Under the pieces are notes generated by a model. The model did not search any database, was not told the origin of the DNA, and worked only from the letters and a program-made list of their open reading frames with translations. The position numbers were made by a program, and so were the translations under genes. From NCBI GenBank assembly GCA_048569615.1, contig JBLIRK010000017.1:1-55400 (forward strand): a stretch of 55,400 nucleotides of DNA, given 5' to 3'. Numbering within the stretch: position 1 is the stretch's first letter; each line of letters starts with the position of its first letter. The stretch is from JAYEPK01 sp048569615. Its GTDB lineage: Archaea > Thermoplasmatota > Penumbrarchaeia > Penumbrarchaeales > Penumbrarchaeaceae. This document shows positions 17,193 to 24,854 of the stretch, piece by piece.

Positions 17193-19562
17193 ATGCCGAT
17201 GTGGAGGATACTGATCAAAGGTGTAGTCCAGGGAGTCGGGTTCAGGCCGTCCGCGGTCAGGGCCGCCCGTAAGATCGGTGCCAAGGGCTTCGTCAGGAAC
17301 GACGGCTCCCATGTTACCCTATTTGTTTCAGAGGATCCGGAGACACTCGTCGAGGGGATAAGATCGGAACTTGGTCCGATGGGCCGCATCGAGGACTATG
17401 AGGTCCGGGAGATGGATTGGCCCGATGCGGGCTTGCTGGAGCCCCCGGATTTCACGATACTGCAGTCGGAGAGCGGGGAGCGCGACTCCTCACTTCCGGT
17501 CGATACTGCGATATGCGACAGCTGCCTTCGGGAGCTCAGGGACCCGGATAACAGGAGGTACCGGCATCCCTTCACGAACTGCACCGACTGCGGGGCCAGG
17601 TTCACCGTCATAGAGAAGCTCCCCTACGACAGGGAGCGCACCACCATGTCGCCCTTCGAGCCGTGTGGTGACTGCTCCGCAGAATATTCGGACATCTCAT
17701 TCAGGAGGTACCATGCCCAGACCCTCTCCTGCCCCGGGGATGGTCCGGATTACAGGTACCTTGACACCCGCCTGAAGGAGAAGAGTCGGGGTTTCGAGGC
17801 TTTTCTGGACTGCGCCCGCTCGGTCATCAATGAAGAGTTCGTGATAATCAAGGGATGGGGGGGGATGCACATCGTTTCGCATCCCGATAAGCTTCCCGGG
17901 CTCAGGGAATGGTACGGAAGGAAGTTCAAACCATTTGCCATGATGGCCCGGGACATCGAAACGGCAAGGGAGCTGGCTTTCATAGATGAGGAAGCAGACA
18001 AGATCCTCCGCTCCCCTGCAAGACCCATACTGCTGCTCGAAAAGAACAGCGAAGCTCCGGAGTGGGCACGGAAAGGGCTAGAGCACTGCTCCCCCGGTCT
18101 GGGAAACGTCGGGATCTATCTCCCCTATTCCGGGATCCATCATCTTCTATTCGACGCACTTGAGGAGGAAGGAAGCGACCTGAGATGGCTTGTGATGACC
18201 TCCGCCAACAAACCCGGGGAGCCCATGGGATTGGAGTTGGAGCATGTTAAAGCCCTCGGAGCCAGCGGCTATTTGGTCCATAACCGGAGGATTGCCGCAC
18301 GATGTGATGATTCGGTCCTCGTGCATGTGGGTGGTATCGACGGCTCGGTCCTGAGGAGATCCGCCCCCTTCGGGATCAAGGCGCTCCCCATACGCAAGTC
18401 AAGGGGGCTCGTCCCCGATCCCATACCTTTGAAGCACCGAAGGGCAGTGCTCTCGTTGGGTGCGGAGAGGAACGTAAGCGTGAGCGTCTCGAGGAAAGGA
18501 AGGGTATTCACCAGCCCCTACATCGGGAATTCCAGGCACCATTCTGTTCTGGAATATGCGGGGGAATCCTTGGGAAGACTGCGTTATCTCTTCGGAGCGG
18601 ATTCCCCGGAGGCGGTCGTTTCGGACATGCACCCGAGGTACAACACCTCCAGACTGGCAGCCGAGACGGCATCCGAACTGTCCGTCCCTCATATGAAGTA
18701 CCAGCATCATCACGCACATGCCGCATCCCTTATGGTCGATGCGGACCTGGAAGGTTTGGGATGCGTTGTTGTTGACGGCGTGGGTTACGGCACCGACGGC
18801 ATGCCGTGGGGCGGCGAATCCATCGTGACCTCGGGTCTTGAATGGAAGAGGGCAGGCTGCCTCGAGGCATTCGGGCTCCCGGGGGGAGACGGCTCCGTTT
18901 ACCACCCCGAGAGGATAGCCCACTGGTTGACGCTTGGATCCGGTCATGAATTCTCAACGGGAAGCAATGGGACCGACACTTTTCTAAGGGCCTCCCATGA
19001 AAGAGCGGTAATGACAACATCCTTCGGAAGGATCCTTGACGCTCTATCCTCCCTGATGCTCGGTGTGACCTGGAGGACCTACGACGGAGAACCTGCTATC
19101 CGGCTGGAGGCCCTTCTTTCATCCAGCCGCTCTCCCCATTACGAGCTCTTCGGGGAAGGTCCGAAGGACGGAATGGTCCCGGTCATATCCAGATGGAAAG
19201 TGATGATCGACCATTTGGAGGACCGAGGTGTTTCGGAGCTTCGGCCGGGTGTGGAGCTAGAAAGTTCCCAAAAGGCGGACCTTGCCATGGGTTTTACCGG
19301 TGCTCTTATCGACGACCTCGTCCAATGCATTGTGGATGCTGACCCGGAACACAAGGACCCGGAAGGCAGATCGTATATTGGTGTATCAGGGGGGGTCGCA
19401 TACAACGTACCGCTTGTCAAGCGCTTCGTTTCCTCCGTTATTGAATGCGGTGCGGTCCCTGTGCTTCATTCGAGGGTGCCGCCTGGCGACGGCGGGATAT
19501 CCGTGGGTCAGACCCTTCTAGGCGGTCTGGAACTGGACCTAAAGGAAAAGAAAAAGCCGTAA
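17193..19562 (+). CDS. hypF: Carbamoyltransferase HypF
   Basis: HypF transfers carbamoyl from carbamoyl phosphate to HypE for synthesis of the cyanide ligands. At 789 residues it is full length. It has an acylphosphatase domain (GVVQGVGFRPS), a zinc-finger block (CDSCLRE, CTDCGAR, CGDCS), a YrdC-like domain (YGRKFKPFAMMARDI) and a Kae1-like carbamoyltransferase domain with the metal motif QHHHAHAAS. The last zinc knuckle reads SCPGDGP where the family has CPxCGP, so one zinc ligand appears to be Asp. The start may be 17199, because GAAGG at about 17187 is better spaced from that ATG. The substrate could come from the nearby carAB. Confidence 0.95.
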   Translation: MPMWRILIKGVVQGVGFRPSAVRAARKIGAKGFVRNDGSHVTLFVSEDPETLVEGIRSELGPMGRIEDYEVREMDWPDAGLLEPPDFTILQSESGERDSSLPVDTAICDSCLRELRDPDNRRYRHPFTNCTDCGARFTVIEKLPYDRERTTMSPFEPCGDCSAEYSDISFRRYHAQTLSCPGDGPDYRYLDTRLKEKSRGFEAFLDCARSVINEEFVIIKGWGGMHIVSHPDKLPGLREWYGRKFKPFAMMARDIETARELAFIDEEADKILRSPARPILLLEKNSEAPEWARKGLEHCSPGLGNVGIYLPYSGIHHLLFDALEEEGSDLRWLVMTSANKPGEPMGLELEHVKALGASGYLVHNRRIAARCDDSVLVHVGGIDGSVLRRSAPFGIKALPIRKSRGLVPDPIPLKHRRAVLSLGAERNVSVSVSRKGRVFTSPYIGNSRHHSVLEYAGESLGRLRYLFGADSPEAVVSDMHPRYNTSRLAAETASELSVPHMKYQHHHAHAASLMVDADLEGLGCVVVDGVGYGTDGMPWGGESIVTSGLEWKRAGCLEAFGLPGGDGSVYHPERIAHWLTLGSGHEFSTGSNGTDTFLRASHERAVMTTSFGRILDALSSLMLGVTWRTYDGEPAIRLEALLSSSRSPHYELFGEGPKDGMVPVISRWKVMIDHLEDRGVSELRPGVELESSQKADLAMGFTGALIDDLVQCIVDADPEHKDPEGRSYIGVSGGVAYNVPLVKRFVSSVIECGAVPVLHSRVPPGDGGISVGQTLLGGLELDLKEKKKP

Positions 19563-19595
19563 ACCTGATAAACAACGTGTATTGTGGGGAAGCCC

Positions 19596-19829
19596 ATGTG
19601 TCTTGCCATCCCGGGACAGGTCGTTGAGATCATAGACGAGCACAGGGCAATGGTCGATTACGGGGGGACCAGGAGAGAGGCCAACATATTGTACGTTGAC
19701 GCAAAGGTCGGTGACTGGGTGGTAGTACATGCCGGATTCGCCCTGCAGGTGCTCGATGAGGAAGAGGCAAGGGAGACCCTCGATCTCTGGGATGAGGCCC
19801 TGGACTCCTTCCGGGTCCAGGGTGGGTGA
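19596..19829 (+). CDS. hypC: Hydrogenase maturation chaperone HypC
   Basis: HypC is a 77-residue chaperone that carries the Fe(CN)2CO group with HypD and binds the hydrogenase large-subunit precursor. It begins MCLAIPGQ, placing the essential Cys at position 2. The body has the usual beta-barrel sequence (VDYGGTRREANI, VGDWVVVHAGFAL). The ATG at 19596 is preferred over one four codons earlier because the Cys must follow the initiator Met. It lies 33 bases after hypF and is probably translated from a GGGGAAG element. Confidence 0.93.
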   Translation: MCLAIPGQVVEIIDEHRAMVDYGGTRREANILYVDAKVGDWVVVHAGFALQVLDEEEARETLDLWDEALDSFRVQGG

Positions 19830-19846
19830 GGTCGGGAGGCAGGTGA

Positions 19847-20242
19847 TTGCACGAACTCCAGATAGCCTCCGATATGATGAAAGCGGTGACGGAGGCAGTA
19901 TCCAACTACGAGAACGTTCTGGGTGTTGAGGAAGTGAAGGTCCGCATCGGACGCGTTTCCTTCGTGGGTGAGGAGCAGCTGAGGTTCTGCTGGGAAGCCA
20001 TCATCGAGGAGAATCCGATACTTAGGGGGTCCAGATTGACCATCGATCACGAGGAGGTCGAGCTGAGCTGCTCGAAATGCGGTCATGTCGGAGGGATGGA
20101 GGTGAAGGAAGATCCGCTGTTCCACTACGTGCTTCCGATTTTCGCATGCCCGAAGTGCGGAGGCGAGGCCGAGCTCACAAAGGGGAAAGGTGTGATGATC
20201 ACGAATGTCAGGCTTTCAGTCAATGACGGGGAGGCGTCCTGA
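19847..20242 (+). CDS. hypA: Hydrogenase nickel incorporation protein HypA (TTG start)
   Basis: HypA is the nickel metallochaperone that works with HypB. The 131-residue protein reads MHELQIASDM from a TTG codon at 19847. The His at position 2 is the nickel ligand, and GGGAGG sits just upstream, which fixes the start. The zinc site is formed by CSKCG and CPKCGG, as in archaeal HypA. The stop codon overlaps the hypD start by one base (TGATG). Confidence 0.94.
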   Translation: MHELQIASDMMKAVTEAVSNYENVLGVEEVKVRIGRVSFVGEEQLRFCWEAIIEENPILRGSRLTIDHEEVELSCSKCGHVGGMEVKEDPLFHYVLPIFACPKCGGEAELTKGKGVMITNVRLSVNDGEAS

Positions 20243-21336
20243 TGGACCGGAAGATGTTCAGGAACAGGGAGATGGCATCGAGGATACTGGCTTCCATCAA
20301 GGATATGGGACAGGAGGTCACCGTGATGCATGTGTGCGGCACCCACCAGGACACGCTGGTGCGTTTCGGCCTCGAGCCCATGCTAGCAGATGCAGGCGTC
20401 AAGGTGAGGCAGGGGCCCGGATGCCCTGTCTGCGTCACAACAGGGGAGGAGGTGGAGAAGGCCGTAATTCTTGCCGACAATGACGTTGTCATCGCATCCT
20501 TCGGGGACATGCTGAAGGTTCCGGGAAGGGACAGAACACTGGCCGATGTGAGGTCGATGGGAGGCGATGTAAGGGTCGTCTATTCTTCCGAGGATGCCGT
20601 GAGGATCGCAAGGGCCACCCCGGACAAGGAAGTGGTCTTCCTCGGCATCGGTTTCGAGACAACCGCCCCCACGACATCTGCCGTTCTCCTGGATGATAAA
20701 CGCCCTGACAACCTCTCGGTGCTCTCCTATCACCGGATCGTTCCTCCCGCCCTCAGATTCATCGCAATGGCGGGAGAGGTCAGGCTGGACGGACTTATCG
20801 AGCCGGGTCATGTTTCCATGATAATCGGAGAGCACCCCTACGTTTTCCTGTCGGAGGATTACGGGCTCCCCCAGGTGATCGCCGGTTTCGAACCCCTGGA
20901 CCTCCTGATGGCCTGCCACGAGATAGCCAAACAGAAGTCTGAGGGAAGATCGGAGCTGGTCAACCAGTATTCCCGGGTTGTGGATGCCGGAGGAAACCTG
21001 AAGGCCCAGGAGGCCATGGATTCGACCTTCGGCAGAAGGGATGTAAAATGGAGGGGATTCCCGGTAATCCCCGGGTCTGGTCTGTCCATCCGCAGGGACC
21101 TGGAGGATGCGGATGCCGAAAAGAGGTTCGAGGACATCCTTGATGTTGTCGATGAACTGGTGATCCCCGAGCCACCCGGATGCAGATGCGGGGAGGTGCT
21201 CAGAGGTTTGATAGATCCCTTTGAATGCCCTCTCTTCGGGAAAGCATGCTCTCCGGGCTCCCCCGTGGGGCCCTGCATGGTGTCCAGGGAGGGGAGCTGC
21301 AACATCCTCCACAGATGGGGAAAGAGCCCGGTCTGA
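20242..21336 (+). CDS. hypD: Hydrogenase formation iron-sulfur protein HypD
   Basis: HypD holds a [4Fe-4S] cluster and, with HypC, assembles the Fe(CN)2CO moiety. The 364-residue product has the conserved elements HVCGTHQDT (Cys32), GPGCPVC (Cys61 and Cys64), GFETTAPTT and the C-terminal cysteine cluster (PPGCRCGE, ECPLFGKACSP) that ligates the cluster. It is last in the hyp run. Its usual companion hypE does not follow. A perfect inverted repeat lies 15 bases after its stop. Confidence 0.95.
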   Translation: MDRKMFRNREMASRILASIKDMGQEVTVMHVCGTHQDTLVRFGLEPMLADAGVKVRQGPGCPVCVTTGEEVEKAVILADNDVVIASFGDMLKVPGRDRTLADVRSMGGDVRVVYSSEDAVRIARATPDKEVVFLGIGFETTAPTTSAVLLDDKRPDNLSVLSYHRIVPPALRFIAMAGEVRLDGLIEPGHVSMIIGEHPYVFLSEDYGLPQVIAGFEPLDLLMACHEIAKQKSEGRSELVNQYSRVVDAGGNLKAQEAMDSTFGRRDVKWRGFPVIPGSGLSIRRDLEDADAEKRFEDILDVVDELVIPEPPGCRCGEVLRGLIDPFECPLFGKACSPGSPVGPCMVSREGSCNILHRWGKSPV

Positions 21337-21350
21337 TACTTTCGTTTGCC

Positions 21351-21369
21351 AACACGACATAGTCGTGTT
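21351..21369 (+). terminator. Hairpin AACACGAC-ATA-GTCGTGTT after the hyp cluster
   Basis: A perfect 8-bp inverted repeat with a 3-base loop lies just after hypD. No clean T-run follows, so transcript-end stabilisation or attenuation is as likely as termination. It could also be a protein-binding palindrome upstream of the next gene. Confidence 0.4.
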
Positions 21370-21413
21370 AGTTCATTTGAATTCGATTTCTGTTCCCTAC
21401 CTCCCCTGCTCAC

Positions 21414-21421
21414 ATATAAAT
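21414..21421 (+). promoter_or_regulatory. TATA box for the small-protein gene
   Basis: ATATAAAT lies 81-88 bases before the ATG at 21502, predicting a leader of about 55 bases. The gene therefore probably has its own promoter, separate from hyp. Confidence 0.5.
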
Positions 21422-21501
21422 AGCAATTGTGTGAAATGTCCTTCCGTCGCTGCAGTTCCGTTGGCGGCGGCATCCGAAAACAGAAAAACGGAGGTATGAA
21501 A

Positions 21502-21747
21502 ATGGTAGTGGAATCCAAACTAATGGGTTTTGTGAGGCGCTCCCGGAACGGGGGAGCCATCAAAGTGAGCATAGCACAGGACGCGTTCGACAGCGCGCAG
21601 AGATACAGGTCCGCGGACGGCACCGAGTACGTCGGGATGATCATAAACCTCAACAAGCTGAGGTGCCTGCTCACGGGAGAGCAGGAGGTCACCGCCGTGA
21701 ACCAGCTGGTCGGAGACCAGAACCAGGATAACAAGGCTTCTTCCTAG
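21502..21747 (+). CDS. Small conserved-looking protein, function unknown
   Basis: The 81-residue protein starts MVVESKLMGFVRRSRNGG and has an alternating beta-type core (AIKVSIAQDAF, GMIINLNKLRCLL) and a polar tail. It has no signal peptide, membrane segment or CxxC motif. The ATG at 21502 is 7 bases after GGAGG at 21490-21494; an ATG at 21496 is too close to it. A good TATA box, strong SD and own promoter suggest an expressed gene. The compact sequence with VRRSRNGGAIKV could be a nucleic-acid-binding or regulatory small protein, but that is a guess. Confidence 0.65.
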   Translation: MVVESKLMGFVRRSRNGGAIKVSIAQDAFDSAQRYRSADGTEYVGMIINLNKLRCLLTGEQEVTAVNQLVGDQNQDNKASS

Positions 21748-21751
21748 CCCT

Positions 21752-21795
21752 GGTTCCCCCGAGGGCGGGGGGGCGTCCGCTTGCTCCCCCGTCTG
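21752..21795 (+). terminator. GC-rich hairpins between convergent genes
   Basis: CCCCC and GGGGG runs at 21754-21774 and a second C-run near 21785 can form stable stems in the gap before the leftward permease gene. A short T-containing stretch (GTCTGTTAATT) follows. Confidence 0.35.
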
Positions 21796-21800
21796 TTAAT

Positions 21801-22544
21801 TCATGTTACTCCTACCAATCCTGTCACAAGCGAAAGCATACCGGCGCCTATTACAATGAGCAGGGCGATCCTTCTGAAGACCTTCTGAGGGACCAGCTTG
21901 GAAGCCCTTGAGCCGATGAAAACTCCTATCAAGGCCGCGGGGAGCAAAATAGCGGTCAGCATGATTACCTTCCATGTGATCAATCCGGTGAAGAGGAAAA
22001 CCGCCGTTGTTATCACGTTCAGGAAGAAGAAGTAGGCGACGAGGTTGGACCTGAAATTATCCTTCAGGACGCCCTGGTTGGAGAAGAAGAGGATCACCGG
22101 AGGGCCGCTCAGGGAGATGGAGCCGTTCAATATCCCGCTTGCGATGCCGATTGGAAACGATGCCGTCTTCTCTCTTTTCATTCTCATCGTGAGGCCGAGC
22201 AGAAGCAGTATCCCGAATAAGACCACCACCGTCCCTATCATGATCTTCAGATGTTCAGGGGCAAGGAGAAGCAGCAGAGCCGTTCCGAATGGTATGCCTA
22301 TGATCCCGCCGAGAAGGATCGGCACCACCCTCTTCAGCTGCAGACTCTTCCTGGATTCAAGAGTCAGCGCCCAGTTCATTATCAATCCTTGGAGAAGTGA
22401 AACGGGAACAAGTACGCTGGGTTCTATGATGAGGACAAGGGTCGGTATCATAATCAGCCCGGACCCGAATCCCACCAGGCCCTGGATGAAACCGGCGGCG
22501 GCCACGATGATGAAGGCGGTCATCACCATCCACAGCTCCCACAT
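21801..22544 (-). CDS. TauE/SafE-family membrane permease
   Basis: The 247-residue protein is highly hydrophobic with seven to eight predicted helices. It shows the TauE/SafE (DUF81) hallmarks in two halves: AAGFIQGLVGFGSGLIMIP near the N-terminus and PIGIASGILNGSISLSGPP in the middle. Members export sulfite, sulfoacetate or other organosulfur anions. The substrate here is not known, and no sulfur-metabolism gene is adjacent. It lies in a leftward run after the zinc-ribbon membrane protein. Confidence 0.88.
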   Translation of the reverse strand: MWELWMVMTAFIIVAAAGFIQGLVGFGSGLIMIPTLVLIIEPSVLVPVSLLQGLIMNWALTLESRKSLQLKRVVPILLGGIIGIPFGTALLLLLAPEHLKIMIGTVVVLFGILLLLGLTMRMKREKTASFPIGIASGILNGSISLSGPPVILFFSNQGVLKDNFRSNLVAYFFFLNVITTAVFLFTGLITWKVIMLTAILLPAALIGVFIGSRASKLVPQKVFRRIALLIVIGAGMLSLVTGLVGVT

Positions 22545-22580
22545 AATGGTGGATGGTTGTGCTCGTTTTCAAGTTTTACG

Positions 22581-23306
22581 TCAATCCCTTGAGCCGAAGT
22601 AGAAGCCTATGACGGCTATGGATATTCTGACGGGCACGGCTCCGAGCTCCCCTTCCCACCCCCCGAGGAACAGTGTGAACAGCGTAAGGGAGATCAGTAG
22701 GACGACGACCGATCTCCCGTGCTTCATGATGGCGGGTGTTTCCATCTTCAGGACCTCGGTCCTGATCTTCTTCGAGGTGTATCCCCCAACCAGGCCGAAG
22801 AGTATGAAGAAGAACTCGATGTAGTCATGGTCAAGGATATTTCCGTTGATCGTAAGGGCGAGGAAAGCCACCACGAATCCGCCGATGACGACCCATCTGA
22901 TCACTCCCTTCGGCATGTAAAGGGGGTCCTTGGAGTCCTTTGTCTCGACCTTCGGGAGTCCCTTAAGGATCACCGGAGTCCCTCTGAAAGCGAAGTAATA
23001 TCCGATCATTATCAGCACTACGTTGAGCAGGTAGTGAGGAACATCCCTTCCCAAGAGGAATAGGAGCCAGCACAGGAGCGATATCAACAGCATGACGGAG
23101 GCCCTGACCGAACCCCTCGGGAGGCCGAGAGGCTCACCTTTTCCCCTGTCGGCGAGATTCACGAAGACATAATCCCTCTGGTCCTTATCCCATTTGAGAA
23201 GGAACCTGTTCCCGCATGCAGCGCAGGTGTACCGGGAGCCTTCGGGAAGATGCTCCTTGATCCCGGTCCCGCAGACCGGGCATCGCTCCCTGTTGTCCCC
23301 TTTCAT
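22581..23306 (-). CDS. Multi-span membrane protein with N-terminal zinc ribbon
   Basis: The 241-residue protein begins with a zinc ribbon (CPVCG at 9-13 and CAACG at about 28-32). About six hydrophobic segments follow, with short loops (MLLISLLCWLLFLLG, YLLNVVLIMIGYYFAF, IEFFFILFGLVGGYTSKKI). The SD AGGAGGAAG before the ATG is strong. No family is recognised; the N-terminal ribbon is probably cytoplasmic. It may be co-transcribed with the downstream permease. Confidence 0.7.
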   Translation of the reverse strand: MKGDNRERCPVCGTGIKEHLPEGSRYTCAACGNRFLLKWDKDQRDYVFVNLADRGKGEPLGLPRGSVRASVMLLISLLCWLLFLLGRDVPHYLLNVVLIMIGYYFAFRGTPVILKGLPKVETKDSKDPLYMPKGVIRWVVIGGFVVAFLALTINGNILDHDYIEFFFILFGLVGGYTSKKIRTEVLKMETPAIMKHGRSVVVLLISLTLFTLFLGGWEGELGAVPVRISIAVIGFYFGSRD

Positions 23307-23346
23307 TGTATCTTCCTCCTATCGTATTACTATATGTAATCGAGAT

Positions 23347-23360
23347 GATATATTTATTTT
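23347..23360 (-). promoter_or_regulatory. TATA box for the zinc-ribbon membrane protein gene
   Basis: AAAATAAATATATC on the minus strand lies 41-54 bases before the ATG at 23306. It implies a leader of about 22 bases that includes the SD. Confidence 0.45.
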
Positions 23361-23391
23361 GTAACAATAATATATAGTCCTACATAGGCAA

Positions 23392-24111
23392 CTAAAGGAG
23401 AAAAGGGACATTCTTCCTGTAGGCTGCATAGTCATGTCGCTCGCCCATCTCCTTCTCTTCCTTGTAGCATACCCTGATGTACATCACCATGAGTATGGTA
23501 CCGAACACCACGGTCAGTAATGTGGTCCATCCTACGATCCATCCCATGATCACAAGTATGAATCCCAGGTACTGCGGGTGTCTTGAAACGGAGTAGATGC
23601 CGGTTGTGACAAGTCCCTCCCCGTCCATCTTTCCGTAAAGGGTGATCCATCCAATTATGACGATCACCGTCCCGATGGTCATTAGGACCGCGCCGTATAT
23701 CATAGGAAGCGTAAGGGAGAAACCCACTCCCAGGAGGTCGAAATCGACTACGCTTCTGATCTCGGCCTGGCTCCCGCCGGAGAATGCACGGGAAGCGAAC
23801 ATGATCGTGAAGGGTATTCCGTACATCTCGATGAAGAGGGATATGAAGAATGCCGCAACGATACCGAACTCCTTCCAGTTCGCCTTCCTCCGAAACGACA
23901 GAGGGATCAGGAAGGCCACAAAGGCCAAGATGTTGAGGAGGACCAGATGCCATTGACCGGTAATCACCCTTCCCTCTATTGCTCCGGTGAAATGGACCGC
24001 TACATGGTCCCAGAAATGGTCCAGGAAGAACAGCGGGAATACGGCAAGGAGCAGGAACGAGATCCTCAGAAACCATCTTCCAGCTGCGGTTGGCCGCTTT
24101 GGACCTCCCAT
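23392..24111 (-). CDS. Isoprenylcysteine/phospholipid methyltransferase-like membrane protein
   Basis: The 239-residue protein has six or so membrane helices. Its C-terminal half carries the PEMT/ICMT signature TTGIYSVSRHPQYLGFILVI and a trailing acidic-Tyr segment (EEKEMGERHDYAAYRKNVPF). This family methylates lipid or prenyl-cysteine groups with S-adenosylmethionine at the membrane. The actual acceptor here is unknown. Its start lies 46 bases inside the glycerophosphodiesterase gene, suggesting translational coupling, unless a later start is used. Confidence 0.8.
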   Translation of the reverse strand: MGGPKRPTAAGRWFLRISFLLLAVFPLFFLDHFWDHVAVHFTGAIEGRVITGQWHLVLLNILAFVAFLIPLSFRRKANWKEFGIVAAFFISLFIEMYGIPFTIMFASRAFSGGSQAEIRSVVDFDLLGVGFSLTLPMIYGAVLMTIGTVIVIIGWITLYGKMDGEGLVTTGIYSVSRHPQYLGFILVIMGWIVGWTTLLTVVFGTILMVMYIRVCYKEEKEMGERHDYAAYRKNVPFLL

Positions 24112-24854
24112 GAAGGGTCTATCACTCCTTGGTTAATATCTTTGGCCCAATATTTGGGGACGAGTTCTGGGAAGTCCGTAATGACCCCGTCGGCACCGAT
24201 CCTAACGGACCTAAGAACAGAATCCCTTGTGTTCGGAGTCCATACATATACGGCTAGCTCCTGGCTCTTGCATTGTTTAATGAATTCCCTGTCCACTGCA
24301 TCGTGCCTTGGATGGATCGAATAGCCCTCCAGGTCCTTGATGAACTCCACCACGGCCATGTTGGCAAGGTCGACAAGGAATCCCGTCCTGATGCCGAAGT
24401 TCAGGTTTGAAAATTCATATATCTCGATGGGATCGAAGGATGAGACAAGGAACTGGCTTCTCTTCCATCCCGAGTCAAGCCTCTTCTTGATGCTCTTCCA
24501 GGCAGGTCCGGCACTGCCCCTCCCCTTGAGCTCAATGTTGTACGAGCAGGTCCTTCCTATCTCGTCGAAGACCTCATCGATGGTGGGGATACGCTCACCC
24601 ATTCCCGCATTCAGCCTTCTGATCTCCCAAAGGTCCAGATCGGAAACATTGCCGCTTCCGTCGGTCGTCCTGTCAACAGTCGGATCGTGGATTACCACAA
24701 GCTCCCCGCTCCTGCATACCTGGACATCCAGCTCCACCATGTCCGATTCGAGCTCTATGGCCCTTCTGAACGAAGCAAGAGTGTTCTCAGGTATGTGTCC
24801 GGCCGCTCCCCTGTGGCCGATCCTCAAGATTCGCCTGCTGTTTCCATCCTTCAT
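24066..24854 (-). CDS. Glycerophosphodiester phosphodiesterase
   Basis: The enzyme hydrolyses glycerophosphodiesters to an alcohol and glycerol phosphate. The 262-residue protein shows the GDPD set: GHRGAAGHIPENTLASF (catalytic His), MVELDVQ (metal Glu/Asp), VVIHDPTVDRTTDG (second His) and the barrel strands SYNIELKG and FLVSSFD. There is no signal peptide, so it is cytoplasmic. It overlaps the upstream beta-helix gene by 4 bases and the downstream methyltransferase-like gene by 46. A role in lipid turnover is inferred from the family and these neighbours. Confidence 0.9.
   Translation of the reverse strand: MKDGNSRRILRIGHRGAAGHIPENTLASFRRAIELESDMVELDVQVCRSGELVVIHDPTVDRTTDGSGNVSDLDLWEIRRLNAGMGERIPTIDEVFDEIGRTCSYNIELKGRGSAGPAWKSIKKRLDSGWKRSQFLVSSFDPIEIYEFSNLNFGIRTGFLVDLANMAVVEFIKDLEGYSIHPRHDAVDREFIKQCKSQELAVYVWTPNTRDSVLRSVRIGADGVITDFPELVPKYWAKDINQGVIDPSWEVQSGQPQLEDGF

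Noticed and set aside
17193..21336. A hypE gene hidden in another frame
   Set aside because: No AIR-synthase-like motif or PRxC-type C-terminus is seen on either strand between or after the hyp genes.
20383..21360. 325-codon open frame antisense to hypD
   Set aside because: hypD is fully conserved on the plus strand; this frame is its shadow.
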